Below, in pieces: positions 1-11,626 of a stretch of 64,000 nucleotides of DNA (its first letter is position 1; every line of letters starts with the position of its first letter). The DNA comes from Paralichthys olivaceus (taxonomy: Eukaryota; Chordata; Actinopteri; Pleuronectiformes; Paralichthyidae): NCBI RefSeq assembly GCF_024713975.1, contig NC_091098.1, positions 22,265,316 through 22,329,315 of the forward strand. Reading direction: 5' to 3'. Below the pieces are notes generated by a model. It was not told the DNA's origin. It worked only from the letters and a program-made list of their open reading frames with translations, and ran no database searches. A program made the position numbers and the translations under genes.

Positions 1-232
1 TTCATGATGTCTTGTGATATATCAGCTAATTTTAGTGTTAGTACCTTGTAATGACTCAATATGTACTGAGTTCATGTAAAAGTACTGATTATATAGTTTA
101 ATTTGACCTACTCCTAAGAGCAGTTTCCTAAAAAAAAAAAGTATTTACTTGCAATTTCATACGAACAAAATATTGACATTGTCAGTGCACATGGTTTCGC
201 AGAAAGTGCGTCAGAGCTGTGTCTGTTTTAGA

Positions 233-274
233 GGTGTGTGCGTGTCTGCGTGTGTGCGTGCGTGCCTGCGTGTG
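233..274. repeat. GT/GC-rich simple repeat
   Basis: Degenerate alternation of GTGT and GCGT units, a purine-pyrimidine alternating tract. Confidence 0.7.
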
Positions 275-1702
275 ATCATGTGATGTCACGGAAGAAGCTG
301 CGAACATCAGTCCACTGAGACCCTCAAGCTGTCAACCCCCCCCCCACCCCTCCCTAATTTTAGATCTGTGCTTCCAGTGCAGCAGAGACAACACATGACC
401 TTAAGCCTGTGTGGTTGTACAGAGCATTGGCCAAGCTGCACCACCCCCCAGCTCAGCTCAACCAATAAGACTGAAGCCCTGCACCACAGAAGCATACGGT
501 GTCAAAACATAGTAGAATTAGAGTTCCTGAAAGTTTGTTGTGTTGTACTAGACCTTCTAAGGACAGGAAGTTGGTTGAAGGGGAATTGTAAAGGAAGAAG
601 AAGTAGGTGTTGTGTTTCAGGTAAATCTACAGCGAATATATTGTTATCAGGTGTTTTGTGTCAAGGTTAGAGGAGCTGCAGTAAGTAAGCTACTTGGGTT
701 CATGACCTTCCCCTACTTACATGGAAAACAACCAGAGTAGATGTTTGCACACCTAAGCTGCTTTCCTTTCTTTCTGTGAACGCTTTAGAGAAACACTTTG
801 TCTGAGTGTGCAAAGATTGGTTATTTGAAAAAAAAGCACTTTTTTTTTTTTAAAGGTGAATGGTGCATTTATTCTGTTAGAGGCATGAGAGCAACTAAGC
901 TGTCTGTGTTCGCAAATATTTCACGTTATAGACGTAAATCTTTTGACAGAAGGTAGAGTTGTTTACAGAGTGTAGCATGATATATTTACCCTATGGTTTC
1001 ATGTTACATTCCAGAAGAGACAGTTCTCGGAAACCGTGGATTTGTTAGGCTGTTGTGGAAAGATCTTTGAACTCAGTGTGATCAGCTCAAGCATTCCTTT
1101 AAGTGGGATTTGTTTATAGAGGAGACAATGTCCTTACTGTTCCCCAAGGAGATTGTGTTTTGAACCATTGTTTCAGTATATTTACGTTGATATAACTTTC
1201 GTGCATTTTTGTGCGTAAGCAACTGACATTTCTGGTGATTTCAGTCTATTGAGACTGAAATATCAAATGTTTGAGCGATTTCCATGATTTTCATAGTCCC
1301 CCGAGGATAAATGCTGATCCATTGGAAAACATCTTAGTGACTGAATGAAATTTAAAGGCCTTAGACCACAGGATACATTTTTTATTAGTCGACTTTTTAA
1401 CTTATTCAGTAAATATGTCAACAGATAGAGATTTTGTACGATCAGGTTCCCTAGAGAGAGATTCTCTGATTCACCTTTGATTCCCTGACCTTTACATCAA
1501 TAATGTCAAAAACTAAATGACATTCCCTTTAACCTCAGCTATACCTTCATGAAGATGGGGACATGCAAGTTTGACAACAAGTAACTTAAAAGTCGGTTTC
1601 TTGAGATGCTTATGAAACGAACCGCGCTGTGACAAAAGTCTGTCAAACTTGGGACAATGGGGATCAAGGTGGTGAAGTCTAACAGACATACGTGTACTTG
1701 GA

Positions 1703-1774
1703 ACAAGTATATATTCACTTTTGGTGTGTACATCCATCACAAGTATATATTCTCTTTTGGTGTGTACATCCATC
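1703..1774. repeat. Two-copy 36-bp tandem duplication
   Basis: The unit at 1703-1738 starts ACAAGTATATATTC and is repeated at 1739-1774 with a single mismatch (CACTTT versus CTCTTT). It is non-coding, upstream of pnpla8. Confidence 0.9.
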
Positions 1775-2067
1775 TCAAGTTAGATCTTAGATTTCACTTA
1801 AATTGAGCATGTTTGTAGCTAAGAAGATAAACATCGTACCATCAACATGCCGGTGTTGTCATTGTGAGCGCGTTCTCATGTTGATGTTTGTCATTAGCTG
1901 AGGGTGAAACCTCCCGGAGGCTTTATCTCTATCTTGTTTTAATGTGTTTCCTTTTTTGTTTGTTTTCTTCTAGCTTCTTGTGAGTATGCTTCAACAGCCT
2001 AAATCAATGACGGAACAAGAGTGACATTTGGACTTTGATTGATTGATCAGGGTCCTTCTGCACCGAC

Positions 2068-5000
2068 ATGTGTCCGAGTTCTGCCAACAGGACGCTGAGA
2101 TTATACTACACAATCAGGCACCTCATGAGCCTTCTCAGGAAGCACCCTCGTCTCGCCAAAACCTCGCTCCCCTTGGACCTGTACAGATATTCACTGCTGT
2201 CACCCCCTTATCCTTCCAGATTCACGAGAAAAGCCACGTTTAGAAAATTAAACCACAGTGATCCAGGATCTGCTGCTCACGGCTTCAAACATCCACAGGT
2301 TGTGCGTTTTTACTCTTCTTCTAATAGGGATGTATTCAAAGCTGAAGCTCCCATTGGGATCTTTGAGGAGGCACAGAGCAGCGTTCATTGGAATTCACTT
2401 GGAGGACGTCTTGGACGATCATTTAATCGACTGTCCGCACACATTAACAACTACTTCAAGAGAAAGGACATCGTACCTCTAACTGCAAATGCCGGTCTTG
2501 TTGCCACAACTCCGGAATTTCTTGGCAGGTCACAGAGGCGCAGTCTGAGTCAACGAGGAGCCAGAGAGAAAAGTTTCTCTGAGGACAAAGACACCCCACA
2601 GGTACGTGAATGCAAAAACCCACAGGAGACCTCAGTAACAAGTCCTTCAACCCAGGAAATGTCTGCACTGCAATTATTTCACATCAGCTCTTTGGCAACT
2701 AGATTCGGAGAGAGCTACAGTTACGTCGCTAATCACATTAACTCCGTCTTTTCCCAGGGTTCTGCAAAAGTGGAATTAGAGGAGAATGGGAAAATGTCTC
2801 TCACCTTAGGGTCAAACAGGAGACAGAGGAGAAGGAAAATGTCAAGCACTTGCATTGTAAACTCTAATGAAGTGAAATCGAGTGCTGAGCAGGCAACAGT
2901 TGAATCTAAAGATTTCCCCAGCAGCTGGGACGAGGGCTACCTCCACTTTGCGAGACACATCAATAAGTACTTTGGTGCAAAGGTGTCAGATGAGGTTCGG
3001 AGCAGGATAAAGGAACTTCCTGTGGAAAATACTTCTCAACGTTCAACACAGTCTACCTCACAAACTCAAGGTGCCACGTCACGACTGAAGCAGGAAGATC
3101 CCACCACCACTAAAACTGGAGGCCTTTTCCACAGCAGCCACGTCACAACAAACTTCGGGGAGAACTATTTCCAAACGGCCAGTCACATCAACCAGTATTT
3201 TAAGGGTCAAAGTGAACTGGATGAGGAATCTGATGGAAAACGTACATCAGTGGATTCAGGATCTGAAACCTCTGAGAGACTCGGAAAGCCTGTAACTTTA
3301 TTGGATTTCCTTCGCCACCCGACAAGTGCCATCCCTGACTTCCTCGGAGCTTACCTAAAACTGGGCCCCTTGACCCAAACTCATACGCCCAAACCTGCCA
3401 TGACTTCACCGGGGGCAATATTAAATAAAAAGGTGAGTTGACGTTAAGAGATTTCACATTTATCAAGGTCATGAGAAATTGAAAATAGAAAAAGAAGATG
3501 ATGAAACTATACTTTATGTCCCTGATGTGTTTAATTAACCTAATCTCAATCTGCAAGCTGTAGCAGGATTGAAAAAAAAACTGAAATTACAACTGAATTA
3601 TCACAAAATTATAACTTTCTTTTCAACTATTAGTTTATTCTTGTAATGTTTTTTTCAATATGGTCCTAATACTCTGTCGTTGTTAAAGAAGCTAAAACTA
3701 AATCAAACTAAAACAGCACATAACACATGGTTGTCGCTGTCAGCTCGTCTTGAGTCGGAGGCAGGTGGAGGAAATCACATGTGGGTTGATTGGCAGTCTG
3801 GGACTGGCTTCATCTCCAGGGGCTCTGGTCGCCTGTGTGGAGGCGCTCAACGAACACCTCATCCGTTTCCCTTCATGCAAAGCTTTAATGTGGCAGGTCT
3901 GTGGGATGTGAAACAATCACATTTCTGAGTTTGTATCCCAGTGAATGAGTTTTTAAAGATGATCTTATGTTTCCAGGACAAAACTGCAGTCACACTGTTG
4001 AGAAAAAGACGAAGCTACCGGGACGACCATGTTCTTCAAAGCGCCTTGAGAGAAACCTTGGCTCTGATTGGATATGTGGAGCCAGTCAAAGGTTGCGGCA
4101 TTAGGGTGCTCTCGATCGATGGCGGTGGCACAAGGTATACATTTTATTTATCATTTTTATTATTATTATAAATTAATTATTTTCCTTCCATGATATATAC
4201 AAAATATATGCAACTCACAATTATTTTCATTATCATTTTCACTCATTTTCTTAGATTATTGATGAACATTTTTTTTTTTTTTAAGTAAAACTCACATAAT
4301 AAGGTGAAGATTATTTCTCAGGTCATGTACTTAAGTAAAAGTTGCAGCAAAACAATTCAAAAGTCATGCATCAAAAATGTTCTAAAGAGCCAAAGATTTT
4401 GCATCAAAATGTACTTACAGTGCCACATACAATAAAAGAGTTCATCATGAAGAACAGTAGAAAGACCAATAGATCCATTTCAGAATATTGTGTATTATAT
4501 TATGGATTAATTATAGTCAGTACATCACTTTAATGTTGATGCAATAGATGGAGGACACGTGTCCACTTTCTCCCAATATCCAGAAATGAAGCCAAAATAA
4601 AATATAAGTTGTGAACGCTGTCATCTCACGTCGATGACTTTGGAGCCGTGGTATTAAACTTATTAACTTATCAAATCCAAACTTGCTGGAAAATGAACAC
4701 TTGAACACATCACATATCAGTGTGATGTCAGAACTACCAAACAGACTTTTAAGTTTGATCTGTGTCACACCCACTAACACAGAGGATTATCCACACTTCA
4801 GTCAGCCACCAGGTGGCGATCGAGACCCTCTGGCCTCACTTGAGCAGAGCAGTTATGTTTTCCATGTCAGTGTTTGATGCTGGTAAACCTGGAGATCACT
4901 TATAGAGCCGGAGCTTGTTCATTTCTTTAAACAGGATTTATTTGTTGATTATTCGTTGTATTATTGATCAAAACTTGCAAAGTAATGAGTAAATAATATA

Positions 5001-6976
5001 ATATAATAAATAAAGTGAAAAATGATTGATGATCATATTAGTAGCTAAATTAATTTCTCTCAGCTCAACTCAGAACCTTGATAAAAATGATCTCTTTGCT
5101 CTGAGCCGCTTACAACTAAACATATTTTAAGTCATGACCAAAATACCAATGTAACACAGAGCACACGTCATAATGTGTGTGTTCTTGTATTCCTGGGTTT
5201 TGTCTTTGCATTGTGCAGAGGTGTGGTGCCTCTGCAGGTGTTGAAGCTACTGGAAGAAGAAACAGGCAGAAAGATCCACCAGCTGTTTGACTACATCTGT
5301 GGAGTGAGCACAGGTGACAAAAATAAAAATAAAAAATGATGTTGTTCTCAGATGCATCTCCAAACTGAGCCAGTCTGGAATGTATCATGTTGTGTCTCTC
5401 TTCTGTCTCTGCATGTGTTTGTTAAAGGGGCCGTTCTGGCCTTCATGCTGGGCCTGGCTCAGTTTTCCCTGGAGGAGTGTAACGACATGTATCGGCGATT
5501 TGGCTCCGAAGTGTTTCGTCAGAACCCGCTGGTCGGCACCATGAAGATGGGCTGGACTCACTCCTACTACAACACTGAGACGTGGGAGACAATATTACGG
5601 TATAGGATCAAACAACAATATACATATGCTTCACTGAAGGTTTTGCTTTGGATGAGAGAAATGTTTCCTAAAGACTAAACAAGTGATAGTTACTGATGTC
5701 TGCTACTTGTCAGTAGTGATGGAACCTCACAAAGCATTGAAGGATTGAACTACATCACTTTTGTGGGCCTCCCCCCCCCCCCCCCAGTTCTGTTGCAGCG
5801 TAATTTTGCATTTGTTGTGACTTTTCGCATTGCACGTGTCGTCAGATTGGTGAAGTTGTGTTCTTAATTTGCCAGTGTTTTCTCTCTTTACAGTGCGTTG
5901 AGCTCTCTCGGCCGTCGTAAGACTTAACAAATAAGACCACGATACATTCTGCTCCGGCTGAATGTTCTGATTTATCCTGTTTCAGAGAAAAGCTGGGAAA
6001 TAAAGTTCTTATTAAAACAGCCAGAGATGAGTTGAGCCCAAAGGTAAGAACACAGTCACCACTACAGTTAATTATATGACCACAGCGACACTGATACAAC
6101 CGGATTAACGACTACTGCATTAGTGGTTTTAATTATTAGAGTCTGAGTTACATGTTTACAAAGGTGTTGCTGGTATCTGCTAAAGGTTTCTGCAGTGAGT
6201 GCAGTGGTTAACTGGGGCACCAGTCCAAAGGCTTTTGTCTTCCGCAACTACAACCACACACCTGGCTCTCTCAGCCGCTACGCAGGAGGCTCAGGATACC
6301 AGATGTGGGAGGCGGTCAGAGCGTCATCAGCTGCCCCGGGATACTTCACGGAATTCACCTTGCAAAGTGACATTCACCAGGTAGGAAACTACAGTCGTCC
6401 CTGATCGGTTCAAATGTGTTGTTTTGTTTGTGATGCCTCAAACTAAAGCAGTCGAAAAGCAGAGTGGATCATTATGAACTAAATCCTGCAGATCTATTTC
6501 TGTATGTTTTTTTATAGGATGGAGGAATCCTCCTGAACAACCCCTGTGCCTTGGCCGTCCACGAGAGCCGTCTGCTGTGGCCCAACCAGCCCTTCCAGTG
6601 TGTGCTGTCCCTCGGCACCGGTCGCTATGACAATGCTAAGAGGGGCCCCGCCACCTCCACCAGCCTGAGGGCCAAAATCAGCAACCTGATCTGCAGCGCC
6701 ACAGACACCGAAGGGGTCCACACCCTTTTGGACGACCTGCTTGCCCCAGACGTCTACTTCCGCTTCAACCCCATGCTGAGTGCATTGGTGTCGCTGGACG
6801 AGAGCCGGCCGGGCGCCATGAACCAGCTGCAGAGAGACACCCAGACCTACCTGGAGAGAAACCGGCCAAAATTGGCGAGGCTCTGTTTGGTGCTTGGGGC
6901 AGAGCGGTCGGCTGTGAGCAGAACTAAAGACTGGATGAGTGAGCGGGCCTGGGAGATGAAACAGAGATGGGTGTGA
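2068..6976 (+). CDS. pnpla8: pnpla8-like calcium-independent phospholipase A2 gamma, 8 coding exons
   Basis: Patatin-like lipase that would release fatty acids from membrane phospholipids, in the known family at mitochondria and peroxisomes. Coding exons are 2068-3432, 3744-3896, 3977-4134, 5219-5313, 5428-5599, 5986-6043, 6186-6380 and 6518-6976. All junctions are GT-AG with matching phase and give about 884 aa (human about 782). The patatin domain is intact. The oxyanion loop GGGTRG spans exons 3 and 4, the nucleophile motif GVSTG is at the end of exon 4, and the catalytic Asp in DGG opens exon 8. The start is the first ATG of a long open exon, and the Arg-rich N-terminus could be a mitochondrial signal. 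The N-terminal half carries four HINxYF repeats. The protein ends in KQRWV and lacks the C-terminal SKL peroxisomal signal of the mammalian protein. The first four residues of exon 8 and the fit of exon 2 rest on phase and similarity only. Confidence 0.93.
2392..3207 (+). repeat. Four degenerate HINxYF protein repeats in the pnpla8 N-terminal half
   Basis: Four segments of about 20-22 residues share the pattern [L/F]G-x(4-12)-[A/S]xHINxYF. They lie at about 2395-2460 (AHINNYF), 2692-2757 (NHINSVF), 2919-2980 (RHINKYF) and 3139-3204 (SHINQYF). Low-complexity Ser/Thr/Gln-rich linkers of 50-80 residues separate them. The DNA is not similar enough to be a recent tandem duplication, so this is an old protein repeat. 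Its function is unknown to me. Confidence 0.85.
4540..4890. repeat. Interspersed fish repeat in pnpla8 intron 3
   Basis: The 1,084-bp intron holds a block (cactaacaca-gagga then cagccaccaggtggcgat) that resembles a very common teleost interspersed repeat. A related copy lies in an intron of the adhesion gene near 18500-18890. The family name is not known to me with certainty. Confidence 0.5.
5771..5785. repeat. Poly-C run in pnpla8 intron 5
   Basis: Fifteen or more consecutive C residues between exons 5 and 6. The length is probably variable and error-prone in sequencing. Confidence 0.9.
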
Positions 6977-7605
6977 GGAGGAACAAGGCAAATCTACCAG
7001 AAGATGCATATTCTTCTGTGCAGGTGGAAACATACACAGAAACACGTCAAGGTGCACCAACACCGATCAGCTGCAACATTAAAACCTCTTACCTGTTTTA
7101 ATGTTTTCAATTTTGCTGTCTGTTTATCTGTAAGCAAGATTAAGGAAAAAAACAACCAAACAGATTTCAGTGAAACTGGGTGGAACGATGTGGTAAAGAG
7201 TCGGGGAAGAGCCCATTACATTTTGATGCGGAACCAGGAATTATTTTCATTTTCTTCAACACTGTGAAGATTAGATTGTATTTTAATGATAACTATTTTC
7301 ACTGTATAAAAGATAAATTCAATTTTGTCAACAGGTTTTACATCTGTAAAACATTTTGTCTGACTTTTTGACGTAGACGCACAAAACTAATATGCACATT
7401 AATAACGTAAGCACTCTCATGCACTTTGTTTGAAAAGCTTTGTGCAAGTTTCATATGTGAAACTGTTTATTTGACACAACTATAACTGTATTTCTCAGAG
7501 TTGTTGACTTTTATATAAGATATAAACTATGCACCAATATGTTTTTTGTATAATATTGTACAATTGTATCAATATTTATCTACAATAAATGAATATTTAT
7601 TAAGA
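6977..7605 (+). other. pnpla8 3' untranslated region with polyadenylation signal
   Basis: AATAAA at 7584-7589 is the best polyadenylation signal after the TGA stop at 6974-6976. Part of the UTR (about 7130-7265) resembles the interspersed repeat family also seen near 15161-15700, 26480-26640, 27170-27400 and 28840-28960 (pattern: 'gaaactgggtggaa...gggaagagcccatta...'). Confidence 0.65.
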
Positions 7606-10534
7606 CTTTTTCACTTTTTCAAAAAAAACTAAATCCTAAATCACCTCAATCTTGACAAATGATTTATCAATGAACCCCTCCAGTCACCAGGAGGTGATGG
7701 GTTAAATCCCCTCTCGTGTGTGTGGAAGCTGTGCCCTCCCTGTCCACAATAGACTGACTTTGTTCCAGACAGAAACAGCTTTGTGAGGGAGAGTGTGCGT
7801 TCGTGCCAGCCAGAGTGAAGATACAAGGTCAGTAACCCGCCCCCGTCCAGCACACTGACACTCCGACAACATTCAAAAAGAAAGTTAATTTTATTTCTTT
7901 TATGCAACATGAAGTTCACTGTTGCCAGACACTTGCCTGATGACATTTTTAATCTAGTTCACCAACTTCTGCATGACTCATCAGCTCAGTTTCACTTCAC
8001 CCTCCCGTCACAGTGGAGATGACGTTATATTTATGTTTGGATTTCACAATGGATTTATTATAACAGGCTCTCGGGCCCTGTTTACCAGGCGTGTGACCCG
8101 AGCTCTCAGGCCCACATGAGCCTCTGTTATCTTATCTCTCATCTGCTTTAAAAATGACAGAGGCACAAATGTCCCCAAACACAGATGCTGCAGGAAAAGT
8201 GATGCTCTGCTCGGAGACGTGGTGAATCTACGCTGACGCTGGATGAGTGGGAGTGCTGCTTTGACTGCAACGAGAGGGACGGAGAACGTTCACAGGTAGG
8301 AACGCAAACATTCATCATTTCCCTAAAGTGCACAGTGTGTCAGCATGTTAATACACTGCAGGCCTTCCAGCTGATGTTCAAGAGAGCGTGGATGGAAGTC
8401 ATGGGCTTCATGATGTCACAGTCTGAGCTGAGAAGTGGGACGGGTCCACAACTGCATCAGCAGATTTATGAGTCAACATACACCTGCCACTGAGACGACT
8501 GGCTGGGATTCAAATCATTTTAATGTGGCAATGTTGTGATGACACATGCAGTGTATTCAACTTATTTATATATTCAGACATTTTAAGCTTCACATAATTC
8601 TGTATTTATTCCCACACCAGACACTCAACTGTGCTGATGTTGGTTGATCCAACACTTTTGCTCGACTCTCAACAAGTTTTTTATGACTTGCCGTGAAACT
8701 TTGTTCAGACTTGTTCACCAGAGGTCAAATACTTTAGTTATCTAATGTTTCCTTGCAGTGGGACTCTGAGGTTAGCGTTCAGGTTAAATTAAATTAATTG
8801 TTTTGACAACTATTAGATTGAGGCAATGAAATCTGGTTCTGAAGTTCATGTTCCCCTCAGGATCAGTTGAAATAACTCTTATGATGCCTTTATATTTTAT
8901 ATAGCCTCTCTACTGCTGATGATCTTATTATTACTACTTTAAAGACTCAGTGTGTAAGATTTCGGTGAAAGGGATCTATTGGCACAAATTGAATAAAAAA
9001 TAATCCTCATGATGTTTTCACTGGCGCGTAGTGAATGCTCCTCTAGGTACAAGATGTGTTTGAGTGCATGTTGCAGTAGGTTACTGTCATCTCACCATGC
9101 AGTCAGAATCATGGTGCTCAATGGTAAAGTTTCAATCGCTGAGTTTCCTGCTCACCAGGAGTTTCTCTCCAGCCTCTTCTTCTGGTCTCCCTGATGCAGT
9201 GACATCACAGAACAGATGATAGGTGCTCAGGGTCTGAATGGACATTTTGTGCATTGGACCCTCCCTCCCACGAACCATCTGCTTTTTCCCCAGCCCTGGG
9301 CACACACGTGCCAAAGGAGACCCGCGAGCATAGAGACCTTCTTGTCGTCACTGAGCTGGCTCTGTCCGCCTCTCTGCCTCTACACTGTGCAATCTGGTGC
9401 ATGGCACTGATCGCTGCTCACTCACCCAGGCCTCAGTCCCATGTAAGGGGAGAAAAGCCCATTCTGAGAGCCAAGTAGTTCGACATACCCCCTTCTGCTT
9501 CTGTTTTCTGTGTGAGACACGTCAACTTGTGTTTCAGACGTTCAGAGCGGATCAGGGCCAGAGGATACAGAGCGTCAGCCACCGAGCTCTGGGAGTCTTG
9601 TGGGTTTACGTCATGAGAGCTCTGATACTGCTCAAGACAAGAAATCATTTCCATATTGACCAGGAATGCATTCATACAAACTTCCCATTTTTAAAACAAA
9701 TCATTAGACTTGTTAATATAACTTTTAGGCGATGCCACCTTATTTTACCCGTACCTCCCTCAACAAGCTTTTGTTCAGCCCATGTGCTGGCCTGCATATC
9801 CGTCCCTGTGTGGATGCCAGAGAGCCCACACGGGTCAGACTGCCGTGAGATGGCTTTTGTCTCCCACAAATACAGCTTCTCCTGCGTCTCTGGCTTTGAA
9901 AAGAGAACTGCCTCTTTCCACCCCTGTAAGATTCTCTGAGCTGAATGGAAATGACCTTTCCCTCCTATGAGGATATCCACGTGAATGGCCGAGTGCAAAA
10001 AAAAAGAAAACAGTGTGTAACAAAAACAGTTTTGTTATTTAAAAGAAATTAAAACGTGTGGAGGGAGCTGTCTTTAAGGTTGGATATTTCCCTCTTTCAG
10101 AGCTATGGAGTCTTGTAACTTGATATTTTTCACATGTAAAATTCATACGAGAGAAACAAACACGTCTTTCATGCTATTTCCCAGATCTCTCCCGTCTACA
10201 ACAATGAGAGCCCACAATTTGATGTCATCAAAACCAACAGGAATGCAAATTGCACATAATATGGGTTGTTGTGTGGTTTCATGTGGCCCAAGCCAGTGTG
10301 ATGTCTCAGCTCACACTGGACTCTGTCAAAGCAAACATTATGAGAGACACAAACCAGGCTGGTGAAATATATCATCTGTATTTCTCAGTCAAAACTCATT
10401 TGTCGTGTTGTGTGATTGTTACGACAAACTTTGTGACTGTGCTCGATGAAAAATGGATTGTTGAGAGTTATGAGAGCTCGGCCAGAACAGTGAAGTGCGG
10501 TGGGTGAGGTGTAGGAGGTGTATGATGCCCATTC
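7606..10534. other. Intergenic interval between pnpla8 and the adhesion gene
   Basis: I see no convincing coding exon. Open frames here (for example 9397-9939) are short, lack splice-compatible family similarity and overlap frames on the other strand. A MITE-like fragment lies near 8938-9030. The rest is unassigned and could hold regulatory sequence. Confidence 0.5.
8938..9030. mobile_element. MITE fragment related to the 30997-31295 element
   Basis: TTTAAAGACTCAGTGTGTAA, followed by a 'ttcggtgaaagggatctattgg' block and 'ataatcctcatgatg', matches in inverse orientation the right half of the intact 299-bp element in copy A intron 1. Only one end is recognisable, so it is truncated or old. Confidence 0.65.
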
Positions 10535-10770
10535 ATTATTCATGAGATGGGTGGGCAGAGCGTAAGTGGCAGCGACTGAAAGAAACTCTATTACTGAAGT
10601 GCATCAACTCCTCTAGGGCTCTTGACCTGATATCTGAAAGAACGGGACACTGATCGATAAACTGCACCAACCTGAATCATTTGCGGAGGAAAATCACTGG
10701 AATTATCGATGAACCGCGGACGCACAGAGATGAGGAGGAGGGAGTCCTGATTTAACTTTGCATGACAGAG
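10535..10770 (+). other. Candidate non-coding first exon of the neurofascin-like gene
   Basis: The sequence up to CATGACAGAG|GTGAGG has a good donor at 10771 and no long open frame. It lies about 860 bp before the ATG exon, whose own acceptor would be TTCTAAG at about 11578. The interval 10771-11578 would be intron 1. This is a positional guess; the transcription start is not visible. Confidence 0.3.
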
Positions 10771-11626
10771 GTGAGGATTGAATTGTTTATGATTCATGGT
10801 TTGTTGCATATTTATAGGAATAATGAGATCAACAGGTTCAAAGATTTTAAAAAGAGAGAATTGATGAATTAATTTCTGACAGTTTGCTCCCGTTCACTCA
10901 TGTGAGCCGGAGACACAGTTTAGTCAACTGATCTTATGATTGAGCACAGTGAAACTAAAGAAATATAACTTAGTAAGACTTTTAAAAAATACAAAATTGA
11001 TCAACTGAGGAACTGAATGATCAACTATAAAATTACAACTACGCATAAGAAAATGTCAGACAGTTAATTCTGAATCAAATACATTTTTTACAAAGTGATT
11101 TTTGCAGTTGAGACCTTGGCCGTTTGAGATTCTTCATAATTAGTTGCGAATAAAAATGACTTGAGTATTTTTCACGTCCATTCAAATACTATAATTCTTA
11201 GATACTTTTACTTGAGTATTTTCACTTTTTACTTATACTCTAATACACTGCAGAGGGAGATTGTTTCATTTTATTTGTTTGGCAGTTATCATTACTTTAT
11301 AAAATACAATGCATTTTTATATATTAAATGATTTATACATTAAATTAACAGCAATGACTTACAAAGCCTGGTTTTCCCTTCAGACCATTATCTCACATTT
11401 TATTAATCTTTACTTTAATTCACTAGAAATATCTACAGAATATTTCCACCAGTGTGAAATGTTTACTGTTGTCAGGTGGACGTCTTGAGAACATATCAGT
11501 AAAATCTGTTCAATACAATCATTCAGTGTTTTGTCCTGGAATTGTCGATGTTTTCTTTTTCTTCTCATATATTCTAAGAACAGGAGAACTGGTGACTGGG
11601 AACACTGGAATAAATGAACTGTGAAG

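Larger units (their letters stand above)
1..1973. other. 5' flank and probable first intron of pnpla8
   Basis: No coding exon can be supported here. A pyrimidine-rich tract ending in TAG at 1971-1973 looks like the acceptor of the exon that carries the pnpla8 start codon, so the transcript probably has a non-coding exon further upstream. A CAG|GTAAAT site at 620/621 is a possible donor for it, but nothing else confirms this. The stretch is AT-rich intergenic or intronic sequence with a GT-rich simple repeat and a short tandem duplication, listed separately. Confidence 0.45.

Noticed and set aside
9397-9939. 180-aa open frame between pnpla8 and the adhesion gene
   Set aside because: No family similarity that I recognise, overlapping frames on both strands, no splice context, and it lies in AT-rich, repeat-bearing intergenic DNA.
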